Assembly: GCA_019918135.1 (NCBI GenBank)
Contig: WBZZ01000547.1
Span: 60,001-107,500, forward strand
DNA from: Paulinella micropora
Taxonomy: Eukaryota; Cercozoa; Imbricatea; Euglyphida; Paulinellidae
DNA: 47,500 bases
Reading direction: 5' to 3'
Position 1 is the first letter of the stretch. Each line of letters opens with the position of its first letter. Shown here piece after piece: positions 27,675 to 39,466 of this stretch. A program made the position numbers and the translations under genes. The notes beneath the pieces were generated by a model that saw only the letters and a program-made list of their open reading frames with translations, searched no databases and had not been told where the DNA came from.

Positions 27675-27828
27675 AAGGGAGTTACTCTTCACCCATCTGC
27701 ACCCGTTGTCAGGAAGACTAAGAGATTCCCAGCCCACATTGTTAGATTTGATGATGGGGTTGCGGAGAAAATAATAGATTCTGAAATCCTGAAGTACGAG
27801 ATTCCAGGGAGCAGTTCCCCTGGGTCCC

Positions 27829-29085
27829 GTGCAGCAGCCTGTTATTGAACCGGCACGCCCCGATCCCAACGTAACCAGCAAATTCGGCCATGCCGAGGGG
27901 GAGAGAAAGGAGATAGCTGCTGAAAAAGACAAACACCCCCCGGGGTGGAGATCTCATGAGCAAGGAAATATTTCTCAGGAGAATATCATCCTCGGGGGAA
28001 GAACCAGAAACAAGCACATATCGGTCTGCGCGAAAGAAGAAAGGACAGATTATTGTCTGGTTACAGAGCAAATTCCAGAATTCCCCGTTGTGCAAAAGCC
28101 GAAAGATAGGAGACAAGCGCGAGAGACAGAAGTTAGACAGCAGGAAGAGCTGCATGCTTTCAAATGGAAAGAGGAGAGCAAGGCGATAAGATCAGGCACG
28201 CCTATCATCCCTTTGAAATGGATAGATACGATAAAACAGCAAGGGACGAAAGATAAGTACCACAAAGCTAGAATCACCTTAAGAGGAGATCTCCTGAAAG
28301 CGGGGCTGCAATATGATCCCAAACGCACGTACTCACCCACTGCCCATCATCGCACTATTCTTCTCATCATCGCCTATGCTGCTTGCTTTGGTATTGATCT
28401 ATGGCTTATCGACTTTACTACCGCATATTTACACGCCAAAATGACATATGACATATATGTCAAGCCACCTCCAGGGTTTGAGAGAGAAGGCTTGCTCTGG
28501 CTTCTTAGGAAGGCTCTTTATGGGCATCCTGAAGCAGGGAGACTTTGGTACGACTTAATGTCCAGGGAGCTTATCGGGAAGCAAGCTTTCGTTACCTTCT
28601 CTCTCGACCGGGTATCCTTTATCAAGCACGCTAGGAACCCCATAAGTACGCAGCTCCTCTCATTCCATGTTGACGATGGTCTTCACGCCGCTGAAGAAGC
28701 CAAGCATATTAGCCTAGTTGAGAGGATGAAGAAGCATGGCTTTAGAGGGAAGGCCACGGAGTTCAAAAACATCCAGATAGTCCAGTCTGGAAAAGGGATT
28801 TTATTACACCAACGAAAGTATGAACTACTCATCTTGAACGAGTTAGATTGTATGAAGGAGGTGCCCTCTAAAACCCCTTTTACCTCTGAGAACCCTGCCC
28901 CCCTGAAAGTCGGACATCGCCTGCTCAAGTATGATCTCAGATGCTTAATAGGCATGCTTATCTTTCTTGCTGTCCATACCCGCCCTCTCTTAATCTGCCC
29001 GTTGAGTATAGCTGCGAAACAGCAAGTCCCGTCTCCCGAAATCTCGTATGCTATGGTCCATCGCATGTTCTTGTGGCTATTGACC
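27829..29085 (+). pseudogene. Copia element A: reverse transcriptase
   Basis: Copia RT order: GTPIIPLKWIDTIK, KARITLRGDLLKAG, FGIDLWLIDFTTAYLHAKM, YVKPPPGFE, ALYGHPEAGRLWYDLM, LLSFHVDDG (catalytic pair, with FHVDD where most Copia elements have YVDD), FKNIQI, LLHQRKYELLIL, RCLIGMLIFLAVHTRP. It stops at MFLWLLT (~29075), just where the adjacent copy B begins with gag, so RNase H and the 3' LTR are missing. Confidence 0.88.
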
Positions 29086-29870
29086 CCCGAGCCCTATAGG
29101 GCAAGGAAGCTATGTCAGTCATAAGAACAGCTGGCACTGACGGAGTTGAGTGCTTTATGGCACTACGGAAACGATATGGGGGTCTTGATCTGGTTAAATG
29201 GAAGGAACGTCAAGATTTTCTTGACTACTCCTACCCCAAAAGGATCCATGACGTGAGACCGTGGCTCACTGCTTTTCATTCTAACTTGACGGACCAAGAG
29301 GTGGTCATGAAAATGCCTTACCCTGAAATCGTCAAGATAGAGATGGTTATAAAAAAGCTTGAGCACTTGACGAGTTTGACAGCTATCGCAATAGGTTACG
29401 AGCTTCCTACCGAAAGAACAACCAGATTGGGAGTCATTCGTTAAGGTAATAGAACAAATAGCACAGACAGAGGAGTCTAAATCTAGAATGAAGAAGCTCT
29501 ATGCATCTGTAGGTGGTTTCCGTACCTCCTCGTCAAAAGCTCACTCTGGGTCTGGCACACGAAATGACCCCATAACCGTCAACCTCATGTAAAAGCAGAC
29601 AGGAAAAACACCCCAGCGAGAGGGATGTTTTCATTGTCGTGGGGATCATCAGATCAAAATTTGTATCGTCCCGTGTACCCTCCCTGAATGTCCAAGAGAT
29701 GGACATGTCCCCGTGAACTGCCCCATAAGGAGAAAGGCAGCTAGAATAGTCAACTTAGCTAAAGGAATAGGAGAGCTGAGCCTGAAAAGCAAAGGTAAGA
29801 CTAAGGGCAGAGAACGGAGAAGGAAGATGAGACGACAGAAGGAAGAGGGAGGGAAGAGAAGAGAAAACTA
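29078..29870 (+). pseudogene. element B gag with zinc knuckle
   Basis: Frame AKEAMSVIRTAGTDGVECFM..LRKRYGGLDLVKW, then a one-base break near 29410 into QPDWESFVKVIEQIAQTEESK. A further frame holds CFHCRGDHQIKICIVPC and CPRDGHVPVNC, a Cys/His knuckle with unusual spacing, followed by a basic tail (RRRKMRRQKEEGG). Gag packages element RNA. Stop codons at 29589 and 29869 break it. Confidence 0.75.
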
Positions 29871-29918
29871 AAGGCATCTGACTTCATCAAGAAGAGTACC
29901 GCCAAGGCAAACACTACT

Positions 29919-30263
29919 ATGATTAGTTTGAACGCAGGGGGTTCCGACTCTTCTTCTTCTGGTAACTCTGAAGAAGAAGGAGAAGAGTTCGAAACCCCTG
30001 GCTCAGACGAAGAGTCTGCTACTCTTGATGAAGAGGAAGGTGAAGAGGGAGTAGGGGAAATAGGTTACATCAATCACACGTTAAGCATAAACATGATACA
30101 GAAAGAGGAAACGAACGATGAAGAGACAAACATCTCATTTGACACTAGCCCACCTCCTTCCTCTTTTGACCCACTTGCTTCGCCGCAAAACAGTGCGAGG
30201 GATTCAATAGGAATGGCGTCCGGTGTTCTTGGAAAGTCGGGGCCGCTCGGGCAAAGAAAATAG
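29919..30263 (+). pseudogene. element B acidic gag-pol linker
   Basis: MISLNAGGSDSSSSGNSEEEGEEFETPGSD and on, ending DSIGMASGVLGKSGPLGQ. The same acidic segment is in fragment E on the minus strand, and the last part aligns with fragment C. After ~30263 the collinearity breaks. Confidence 0.65.
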
Positions 30264-31381
30264 GTGGCAGTGTGCTGCTAGGATGAAGGCATGTGGGTGT
30301 GACTTCTGTTCGCACCACTGAAACCGGGATAGTGCTTTTCCTGAGAGGTTGTGCCCATAGGTTGAGGAGGGTACCTCCTTCTTCCCGTAAGTGGTTTGAG
30401 GTAGTGGCACGAGATTTCATGAGGACCTTTTTGTAACCCCCCTCGACACGTCTAAGTCCCCATCCATCGATATCCTTCATGGAATAAATTACTCCTAGAT
30501 GTGTGGGGTCGCCGGCCATGTCAAGGGGAGTGAAAAAGAGGTTGTCTTTCAGGAGAGGGATGGTCTGTGGTTGAGATGTAGAGGAATGAATGTTGACCAT
30601 GAGGGTGCGTGTTGCTCTCTTCTTCTCTCCTCTCGATCCTAATGCGTGTGGTGGTGTTGGTACGGAACAGACGAGAGGGGATTTGTTGGCCGTTGTCAGA
30701 GCAGAATTGAAAGGAGGGAGTATGCCTTTCAAAATTACTCTGATGTTGGCCCCTATGGAGTGGATTCTGAGAGAGTGGTTAGGGTAGAAAAGAAAACCCC
30801 CACTACCTCATCCAATCTATCTGTGTCGTCCCCTATCACCTCATCGCACAGTACTTCCTCTATTCACAGTTCACACCCCAAATCATCTCCCACCACAAGC
30901 CATACACTCTCTACTACATCTGTACAGCGTTCGAATCCAAAAGTCGAAAAGGATGAGAACGCTGAGGGTGTAGTAGAGGGAAAGAAGGGAGGGAGGGTTG
31001 AGGGGTAGACGAGAACTGATGAAGATGATGACGATAGTCATATCAATGTTCCCCTTCGAGACTTCCTTTCCCCCTCTAAACCATCTGTACAACGCTCAAA
31101 CTCTAAGAAAGAGATGAGTGAGAGCGAGGAGGATGGGGTAGAGGTGGAGTCAAGGAGGAAGTGTAAGGGAATAGACCCCATCTCGCCACGCTTTGCACCA
31201 TGTGAGTTAGAACATGGGATGGATAGAGAGTTGGAGAGGGCTAGGATCAGGAACGACCCTTCTGTTGCGTGGCGATGGGAAGAGGGGAAGATGGATCGTA
31301 GGAGGTAATGGAGAAATACCAGTTATTGGAGAGATAAAGAGATTGGTAGGAGCGCTAGTATAAGGTGCGAAGGAATTAGAG

Positions 31382-31848
31382 GTGAGGTATTCTCTCATTA
31401 CTGGTAAGAATGGGGAAGTCAAAGAGTTCTATATGGATCTCTACATAGATATCCAGAGTTTCATTGTCTCTATGGCACACAAATGGAAGGATCACTTTGC
31501 CAGGGGAATGATTGTTTCGTTCCCCCACCTCCAAGGCCAGCTGATAGAATATAAGGAAATCCTACAACGCTTAGGCGTAAGACAGGAAGGTAGTGACCGA
31601 TATCTATCAGCTTCAAGATCGAGTATCTCTTCCAATACCACTTCAAGCATTCCACCCTCACCTCCTGAAAAAGATTGCGTTATTATGATGCATGAGAGAG
31701 AGGATGATGCGAAAGAGGTGCATGAAAAGAAAACGGCGGGGATGGTGTGGGTAGACGATAGTGGGGCGAGTGAATCTCAATCACCCATAAGGACGTATTC
31801 GTCAGGATGAAACACAATCCGCAGAGGTTCAAAATTGCCAAGGGTAGT
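31382..31848 (+). pseudogene. element B protease region
   Basis: SLITGKNGEVKEFYMDLYID and on, CVIMMHERE, then the aspartic-protease motif VWVDDSGASESQSP near 31747-31788. A small shift follows and the frame ends at KIAKGSI, exactly at the left inversion breakpoint. Matches fragment C closely. Confidence 0.82.
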
Positions 31849-34379
31849 ATTGCTTTGAGTTCTTCTTGCTGCTTGACTTCTGTCTCCCTCACCTGCCTCT
31901 ATCTTTCGGTTTTTGCACCACGGGGAATTCCGGGACTTGTTCCGTTACCAGGCGATAATCCATCTTCTCTTTCTAGCCCAGACCGAGATATGTTTACTTC
32001 TGGTTCTCCCGGGGATGACGTTCTCAAGGGAAATGTTTCCTTGTTCATGAGATCTCCAGCCCGGGGATGCTTGTCCTTTTCAGCAGCTACCTTAACTCTC
32101 TCCCCCTCGGCATGACTGAATTCACTCATGACATTGGGGTCTGGGCGTGCCGGTTCCATAATAGCCTGCTGGGAATCTGATACAAGGACTGGGGGTATCG
32201 CTACTCCCCCTGAAACCTCGTACTTCAATATCTCAGAGTCTATTATTTTCTCCGTCACTCCGTCGTCAAACTTAACGTTATGGGCGGGGAATCGTTTGCT
32301 TTTCCTGACTACGGGGGCAGACGGTTCTAGAGTAACTCCCTTTTGCATAGTGGTATCCCGCTTATCCCCATAGGTGGTTTTAGCCCACTCTTCACCAAAT
32401 TCCCGTGCTGGAATCTAAACGAACTTCCCAGATAATACGAGTTTAAGTTTGGATTTCCTCCCCCTCTTTCCCACTACTTCAAGTTAGCACTTTCCCCGTG
32501 ACCTATACTCCCTACACTCTTGGAAGATGGTGTAAGAGGAATGAGCTGGGGAAGATTACTGAAATCGTGACGCGGGGGAGCGACATTTTCCCTATCGCTG
32601 TCGCTCCCAGAGACTTCCGAGTCGTTTTCGCTATTCAGTTCTACCCGGGGTGCTAAAGGTGCAGTGGGGGCTTCTTGAGTACCTTCGCTATGTGCAGTTT
32701 CTGATACTCTAAAGCCAACTTTCTTCTCGGACATGGGTGGAACAGCAGGGGGTGTGGCCGATTCCCACTCGACCGAAAACGTATCCCCGTCTGCTGTTCC
32801 TTCGAGGCTTTGGATGCCTCTCGTTTTCCAATTTCCAGACATCAAACATAGCATTCCGGACATTACCGTGTATTACCCGTGCAATGGGATCATAAACCCG
32901 ATAATACCCGGTATTACGTTCGTATCCTAAGAAGATGACTTTCTTTCCCCTTTCGCTTTTCCCTCTCCGGGCCTTAACTTTCATCACAGCAGCACACCCA
33001 GTGGGACGAAGGTGATGCAAGTAAGGTTTCCGGCGGTGAATGACCTCATAGGAGGACTTACCCTTAAAGGATTCTTGGGCAATCGGAAGAAGGCTGTTGA
33101 TGTAAGTGGCGTTCTTCTTCATCTCCGTCCAAAACTTAGGAGGGAGTCCTGCGTCACTGAGCATAGCTCGAGCAGGCCCACCATTCGTCTGGTGGGACTT
33201 GTCTATCTTAGAAACTGCCTGTTTCTCGGCGGTAGGCGCCTCAATTAAGATAGGTTGGTTCACATCAACGCACTCCTGAAAACATTCATACTGACCATAC
33301 TCCTGATCACAAGTAATCAATTTGACCTTCCTATTTGTGTGTCTTTCAAAGAATGCAACTGCCTTAATGAAACACGGGAAAAATTCATTCTTGTGCAGTA
33401 AGTACTAGTCACGTTCGAAATTGGATGCGAGACATTTGACCGTAAACTTGTACTTCTTGCCGTCCCATGACATAGTATTCCACCATCCTTGGGTATCCAT
33501 GGAGAGGTGAACCCCGGAGTGGCGTTCTACTATGTGATGGTTTTTGTGAAAGTGTGGTGTTCTTTTAATCTTATTACGTAAGCAATACTCACACTTCATG
33601 ATTCTCTCACGCCACCACAGCTGCCCCCATTATCTTTACTCCCATGTAGTGAGCCATCCTCTCCATAGCTTTCACCCCTCTATGTTTACACATGCGATGA
33701 AAGACGGTTGCGTGAATGTTCTCACTATGTACAGGTCGGACAACGGGGTTTACTGCTTTGAACATGTGACAATCAACATCGTGTTCGTGTGTTCTGGAAG
33801 AGTGAGTGCATGTATCACTAGACCTGACTAGACAACACTCTAACCCTTGTGAACTACATTCTCCTTTTTCCGTGTTTGTTTCGTACGAGAACGGGATATA
33901 CGACTTATTTTCCTGACATCTCCATCCGCAAATACACGGAGATTAATTGCAATATACGTCAGTATATATGGGGAGAACTGTTGATTGTGCAGGGTGACGT
34001 GGGGGGAGTCAGAATGTGATAGTAGATGGTGATGTCTCGCCGCCATTTACTTTCACGTTCTGTTTCTCCAGTGGTACCGGTTCGTATCTCTTGTTGGGAT
34101 CGAGGTTCCATACCTGGGGGGTCGAACACAAACAGATTGTTGGGAGGGACCTGCCCCTCACGACAATTTGATCCTCCTTGATGTGTATTGGTGACTTTAA
34201 CACGATCACTTGGTTGTCTTTTGGTGGACTACCGCGAGTCCGCGCTTCAACCATGCTGATGTGGCTACCAATCCGTAGTTCAGATGAGGATTGTACGTGG
34301 TATGTGAGTCATACACTTGTACTGGTTCTCCGTTTGCTCTCGAGAGTTGCATTAAAACCTTTCTTTTGTACTCGGTAAT
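31849..34379 (-). pseudogene. element B inverted block: protease end to integrase to linker
   Basis: Reads from 34379 down: TEYKRKVLMQLSRANGEP, a LKSPIHIKEDQIVVRGRSLP part, a pre-integrase/integrase start CEYCLRNKIKRTPHFHKN with HLSMDTQGWWN (first catalytic Asp), then MITCDQEYGQYECF (second Asp), KSHQTNGGPARAMLSDAGLP (where Copia integrases carry the catalytic Glu; here it appears lost), YLHHLRPTGCAAVMKVKARRG and the linker, ending REPEVKQQEEL-like at 31852. Joining its ends to 31848 and 34380 would restore normal Copia order. Confidence 0.82.
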
Positions 34380-35333
34380 AATGGAAGAAAGCGAGTGAAG
34401 CGAAAGGATCAGGCACTCCTATCATCCCCCTGAAATGGATAGACACGGTCAAACAGCAAGGTACGACCGATGAATACCATAAAGCTAGGATCACTTTGAG
34501 AGGAGACCTCCTGAAAGCGGGGTTACAGTACGACCCTAAGCGTACATATTGCCCCACTGCAAATCATTGCACTATCCTCCTCATCTGCCTGCTTTGGGAT
34601 TGACCTTTGGCTCATTGACTTTACCACAGCTTATTTGCACGCTAAGATGCCGTACGATATCTATGTCAAACCACCTCCGGGTTTCGAAAGGGAAGGTTTT
34701 CTATGGCTCCTTAAGAAAGCTCTGTACGGCCACCCGGAAGCTGGAAGGTTATGGTACGACCTGATGTCGAAAGAGATGGTAGAAAAACAGGCTTTCATCA
34801 CGTTCTCTTTAGATAGGGCTTCTTTCATTAAGCACGGGAGTAACCCTCTAACCACCCAACTACTCTCCTTTCACGTTGACGATGGGCTCCATGCAGCAAC
34901 GGATGCTAGTCATGTAGGGTTAGTAGATAGCTTAAAGAAGCACGGGTTCAGATGTAAGAACTTGTGGAAGGCAACGGAGTTCAAGAACATACAGGTAGTA
35001 CAGTCTGAAAAAGGGATTTTATTGCATCAACGGAAATATGAGCTTCTCATCCTAGGTGAGTTAGATTATATGAAGGAGGTACCTGCCAAAACCCCTTTCA
35101 CTTCTGAGAACCCTGCACCCCTGAAAGTAGGACATCGCCTCTTCAAGTACGATCTTAGGTGTCTCATCGGCATGCTCATATTCTTAGCTGTTCATACCCG
35201 CCCCCTTCTTATATGTCCACTAAGCATAGCTGCAAAACACCAAGTACCATCCCCAGTTATATCTTATGCCATGGTTCATAGGATGTTTCTGTGGTTGCTG
35301 ACTCTTAGCTCTGTTTTTCAAACGGGGCGATGA
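34380..35333 (+). pseudogene. element B reverse transcriptase
   Basis: GSGTPIIPLKWIDTVKQQG, ITLRGDLLKAGLQYDPK, a short deletion near 34590 that shifts the frame, then FGIDLWLIDFTTAYLHAKM, YVKPPPGFEREG, ALYGHPEAGRLWYDLM, LLSFHVDDGLHA, RCLIGMLIFLAVHTRP. Very like element A. Ends with a stop at 35333 after MFLWLLT. Confidence 0.87.
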
Positions 35334-35450
35334 GCGGTTAGTTAAGATGCTTTCCGAAGGGTTTCACGTTCCTAGGCTCCCCAAATCATGGAGACCAGCT
35401 AGCGGTCCATCTGCCGCGAAAAGGCATTAGGCCTTTACGCGTGCAAGGCT

Positions 35451-35993
35451 ATGGACATCAACGACTTCTGTGTCCCCGTGATAGCTAGTATAGAAAAGCT
35501 GGTCAACGAGCACCCACTTGTCGGGTACGTTGACTCAGACTTCGCAGGGGAGAAAGCCACGCGAAAATTCCGTTCCGGATATATCTTCCTCTTCAATGGG
35601 GCACCCGTTGCTTGGTTTTCCAAACTCCAGACCGTCATAGCTCAATCAACCCTCGAGTCCGAGACCGTATCGGCTAACGAAGCGGTCAGGGAGCTCCGTG
35701 ATATCGGGTTGCCCCCAAAAGGTTTTACCTCCTTATTCGAAGATAATGAGGGGACCATCATCTTATCGGAAAGAGGATTGGGGGAGTCACGGACCAAACA
35801 TATCGACGTAAGATACCACTTACTCGAAAATTTGGTCAAAAGGGGATTTGTAAAGTTATTACGGGTATTTACCAAGATAAATTTCACGTACGAGAAATTC
35901 AATTACTTGGCGGATCAAATTTCGGTGAAGTTGGTGAAGGAATTTCTGGAAAGGAACTCAAGCTATGAGCACCGGATATTTTACGTGGTGTAA
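35451..35993 (+). CDS. element B RNase H
   Basis: GYVDSDFAGEKATRKFRSGY, WFSKLQTVIAQSTLESETV, ELRDIGLP, FEDNEGTII and KHIDVRYHLLENLV are in the order of the Copia RNase H (catalytic D, E, D visible in DSDFAG, ESETV, EDNEG). This 180-residue frame is intact. It would normally be the C-terminus of the polyprotein; it is separated from the RT by stop codons between 35333 and 35451. Confidence 0.87.
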   Translation: MDINDFCVPVIASIEKLVNEHPLVGYVDSDFAGEKATRKFRSGYIFLFNGAPVAWFSKLQTVIAQSTLESETVSANEAVRELRDIGLPPKGFTSLFEDNEGTIILSERGLGESRTKHIDVRYHLLENLVKRGFVKLLRVFTKINFTYEKFNYLADQISVKLVKEFLERNSSYEHRIFYVV

Positions 35994-36366
35994 AGTATAT
36001 TATATTCGTTTTGAATTGCGCTTTATATTAAGTTTTGTAATTTTCCGAATACTTTATATTGAGGGGGGTGATATAGGTGAATTGACGACGGCCTGCCGGA
36101 CACTGCTTGTCGCGCGAGATTTAGCAAACGCGTATACGTTGGGACTTTCACCTGCGCTCTCCCCCCTCCATTGTTTACTAATAGTAACCGTAATAATCTC
36201 GATCAGTCTAGGGGGAGGAGAAGATAGTCCGAGTTCCAAAGACGGACCAACGTCGCGCTCCAGTGGTGATATGATGGCCCCGATGTTGAGTACGTTCGTG
36301 TTGCGTTCCGCGGATGAATCTCTCCGACTGATAATATAGGACTTATGTATTATTTATACTCCCGCT

Positions 36367-36398
<32 letters not shown>

Positions 36399-37945
36399 TA
36401 AGAGGCCAAACTGGAAATCTGGTTGTGGTTGGGTCGAAGGGTGATTCATCGCTCCTTGTGAGTCGATAGACCTGGGGCCCTCCATTCAGAGAGTACAGAC
36501 CCGCCAATAATTGTTTTTTAGAGTTTAACCCCCCTTACGGGAAGCGCTTGAAAATTTCATTTTTGCATTACTTTCATACTTACGATAGTTATAGATGGTG
36601 CATATGTATTATCATAAGAATATTATATATTTATGTTATCACTTCTTTGGAGGTCATTACTATATCTATGTACTTTCATATGATCTATATATATGTCTAT
36701 TACATGTCACTTTTACTCATACGCGAGGTAGGGAGAGTAGGGAAATAATCTCTTCTCGTTGGGTAGGCCCGACTATACCACAGGCCCGCTGCCTTGTATG
36801 TATTCTAATTGATGCATACTCGCTGTGGATAGAAGGGTAGCCAACCCCGACTTTACTTCTCGGAGAGTGTGAGGGTAAGGGTATATCCGACATGGAAAAG
36901 CCAGACCAAAAGAAGTTACTCCTCATATTTGGATGACAAGGGTCATCAGGGGGGGGGGCAAGTGTAAAGCGAAATTCAAAATTCAAATTTGATAATTAAA
37001 TCCGAAGTCAAAAATTCGAATTTCGCACATGTTCCGAAATCCAAATCATTCGGAGTAACGCCTACAGTTACATTTCTTCCCTTCAAGCGCCTATACGGCG
37101 ATCCCAAGAAGGAAAAGAAGCCATCAATCTCGAGCCGAACTTCGACAGCCCACATATTCCTTCCGCTCACATTTACCTCTCTACTCCTAATTAACGGGGG
37201 TTATCTGATAAACCGGGGAGGGGGATTGTAGGCGCAGATAGGTAAATATGTGCTGCTTTAATACTACCCAGTGTCAGTCCAGACACAATAAGAGGTCGTT
37301 AATATTAATAACTCTTTTAACAGGATAACGATAATATTACTAGAAAGGGCCGTTACCCTTTTTTAGACAAGAATATATTATCGTTAGGCCGGACAACGGG
37401 CATTGGCTGGTGTTTGCCTTGGTTGTTTTTGGCTTCGCTAGTCTCCCACATTTTCCCACCATCTTTGATCCTTATTTCTATAAGTGAAGAAGATTGGGTT
37501 ATTGGCGAAGTTGTTGGAATTGGTTGAGTAAAAAGATAGGCATCAATAATTATATTCTTTTATTACCGAACCGGTAAAATAGTGAGACAACTGGTGTGAG
37601 TTTGTATGCAACTCTTCAAGTAGGCAGATACAACGAACTTTTATTAAGAACACTATGGCTGCATTGAGTCCTGACTCTGTGTGAGCAGGTGAAATACTAC
37701 TGACCAGTAAATAGTAGAGAGGTCACTTCGTTTATTTACGTAATTTCGAACTCGTTGCAGGCTTGGAAGCAACTTACGATCGAAGGTGAATCGTAGATTG
37801 TGAGTCTCCAGTTCTCCGCAAACGGACAGTGTCTTTTTGTTTCAAGTTAACGGTCATAAAACGCATAGTGTCGGGTTGGTGAACTCGAAAAACCAAACTG
37901 ATTTGGGAAGGCTAGGCGAGAATCACTGGGACGGATCATGGCAGT
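35994..37945. other. non-coding 3' flank of element B
   Basis: AT-rich, no gene. Holds a purine tract at ~36059, a (TA)n at 36366-36402, the motif CCCCTTACGGGAAGCGCT at 36532-36549 (also in element D), and a G10 run at ~36948-36957. Part of it is probably the 3' UTR/LTR of element B, but without a second copy in the window its limits cannot be fixed. Confidence 0.5.
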
Positions 37946-37950
37946 GTAAA

Positions 37951-38220
37951 CTTTGGGAAGCTACCCATCGTGGAACCTTTACCGATCCCCTTTCAGGATC
38001 TATCAGGGCTGCCTAGCAAGACTATCACGCAGTATGGAAACGCACTTTAATAACTCGTATAAATAAAGAACTGACTCTTTGACTTCCACGTCACAACTGA
38101 TTAACTTAGGTGCTGGTCTGTCGCATTATCAGTTAAAATTGGTATTATTGACTGTCCGGCCTATTGACAAATCAACTATCCAAGTAACGGTGAATTAAAT
38201 TAAAATAACTGTGACTAACG
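37951..38220 (-). repeat. 3' LTR of element D
   Basis: 270 bp, direct repeat of 45404-45684. On the element strand it begins CGTTAGTCACAG right after the polypurine tract AACAAAGGGGGAG (38221-38233) and ends GGGTAGCTTCCCAAAG. It lacks the usual TG...CA termini. Confidence 0.88.
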
Positions 38221-38233
38221 CTCCCCCTTTGTT
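38221..38233 (-). promoter_or_regulatory. polypurine tract of element D
   Basis: Element-strand AACAAAGGGGGAG directly next to the 3' LTR, the usual primer site for plus-strand DNA synthesis in LTR elements. Confidence 0.8.
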
Positions 38234-38651
38234 ATTTGTCAATATTATTACCACTGTCATAAGTGTCTTGTCATTCTTAAGCAAATGAAAGATTTGCTAG
38301 CGCTTCCCGTAAGGGGTATCAAAAGTCACTAAAAACTATATATACAAAAACGTCAGAGGTGCGAGGAAACAGGTGTAAAGAAAGAAAAGCGAGCTGTATG
38401 CGATAAAATGAAGTTGTCCCACGTCCTTCGCCACCGGTCACCGAAAATGTCTGGTAAGCCCGCCACCGGCCACCCCGTGCCCCAGAACGTCACGGCGCTC
38501 ACTCCCCAGCGGCCTCGATCCCACGGTCCGATTGCCAGCGGCCTCGATCCTACGATCCTATCGCCAACGCGCGTCCAGCTCAACACCTATAAAAATATCA
38601 CTCGCACAGCAAGGAGAAACAAAACACAAAACAAAGGTGAAACACCCATAA

Positions 38652-39466
38652 TCATTCCGGGGTACCCGGAATGTTAACCGTAAATTTGTTGAGCAAATAA
38701 TTAAACTGCTCACGCGGTAACGGTTTAGTAAGTAAATCACCTATCTGCTTTTTAGTTCCTACCTTAATAAACTTAATCTCTCCATCTCTCTGAAGGTGAT
38801 GAATGAAGTGTAATTCGAGAGGCAAATGTTTGGTGCCGGGTCCGGATAATCCTCTCTCACCCGCGAGAATTGTTTGTGAGTTATCCTCGAAAATTTCAAC
38901 TGCACCTTTTTGCGGAATTCCGAGTTCCTGTCTGACATGACCTATTGCTAGTCCTTCTCTTATACATTTAGTAGTAGCGTAAATTTCCGCGTCATTTGAA
39001 CTAAGCGCTATCCTACTTTGTCTTTTTGAAAGCCATCCTATCGGGTCTCCTCCCCACAAGATTATATAACCCGTGCGAGACTTACCCGTTTTTAAACAAA
39101 CTTTATGAGCGACATCAGGCCACAGCGTGACTTTAGGGTAGGTCACACCCTCTTGAACGGATTTTGGCCGTGAAAAGCTAAACCGCGAAAAGACTTGATT
39201 AAATAGCGTATAGTTCTGCCTAACATAGCACAAGTTACTCCTTTATCTATGGTTTGCATGACGCTTGCAGCGTTAAGAGCTTGTTCGATATCTGGTCTTG
39301 TCATTTTGGCTAAATAAAGCAAACTGCCTACTATACTCGGAATAGACATTTTACGCAAAGCAGCATCTTCCGACATTGCTTCCGGTGTTTGGTCTACCGC
39401 AGGGATACGTAAAATTTGATTTTTACTGGTACTTTCTGTGGTGCAAAACGATTCTGCCTTTCTCAT
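38652..39466 (-). pseudogene. element D connection and RNase H
   Basis: 39466-39143 gives MSIPSIVGSLLYLAKMTRPD, the conserved post-RT segment of Copia; a frame change near 39190 leads to GYIILWGGDPIGWLSKRQSR, ALSSNDAEIYATTKC, IFEDNSQTILAGE and KHLPLELHFIHHL, an RNase H domain (AEIYA and EDNSQ hold catalytic positions), ending NIPGTPE. Confidence 0.85.

Larger units (their letters stand above)
29078..36067 (+). mobile_element. Copia element B: rearranged, gag to RNase H
   Basis: Gag, protease, RT and RNase H are on the plus strand, but the part encoding integrase is inverted (about 31849-34379), and a smaller block (about 30265-30560) also appears inverted. Every module belongs to the same family as A, C and E. 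Many frameshifts. The 5' end directly abuts element A with no LTR. A purine tract TTGAGGGGGGTGATATAGG at ~36059-36077, 66 bases after the RNase H stop, is one candidate polypurine tract. Confidence 0.85.

Noticed and set aside
36532..38316. DNA transposon bounded by 18-bp terminal inverted repeats
   Set aside because: The right arm lies inside Copia element D, whose insertion point is at 37950; the motif is better explained as a shared 3' signal of two Copia families.
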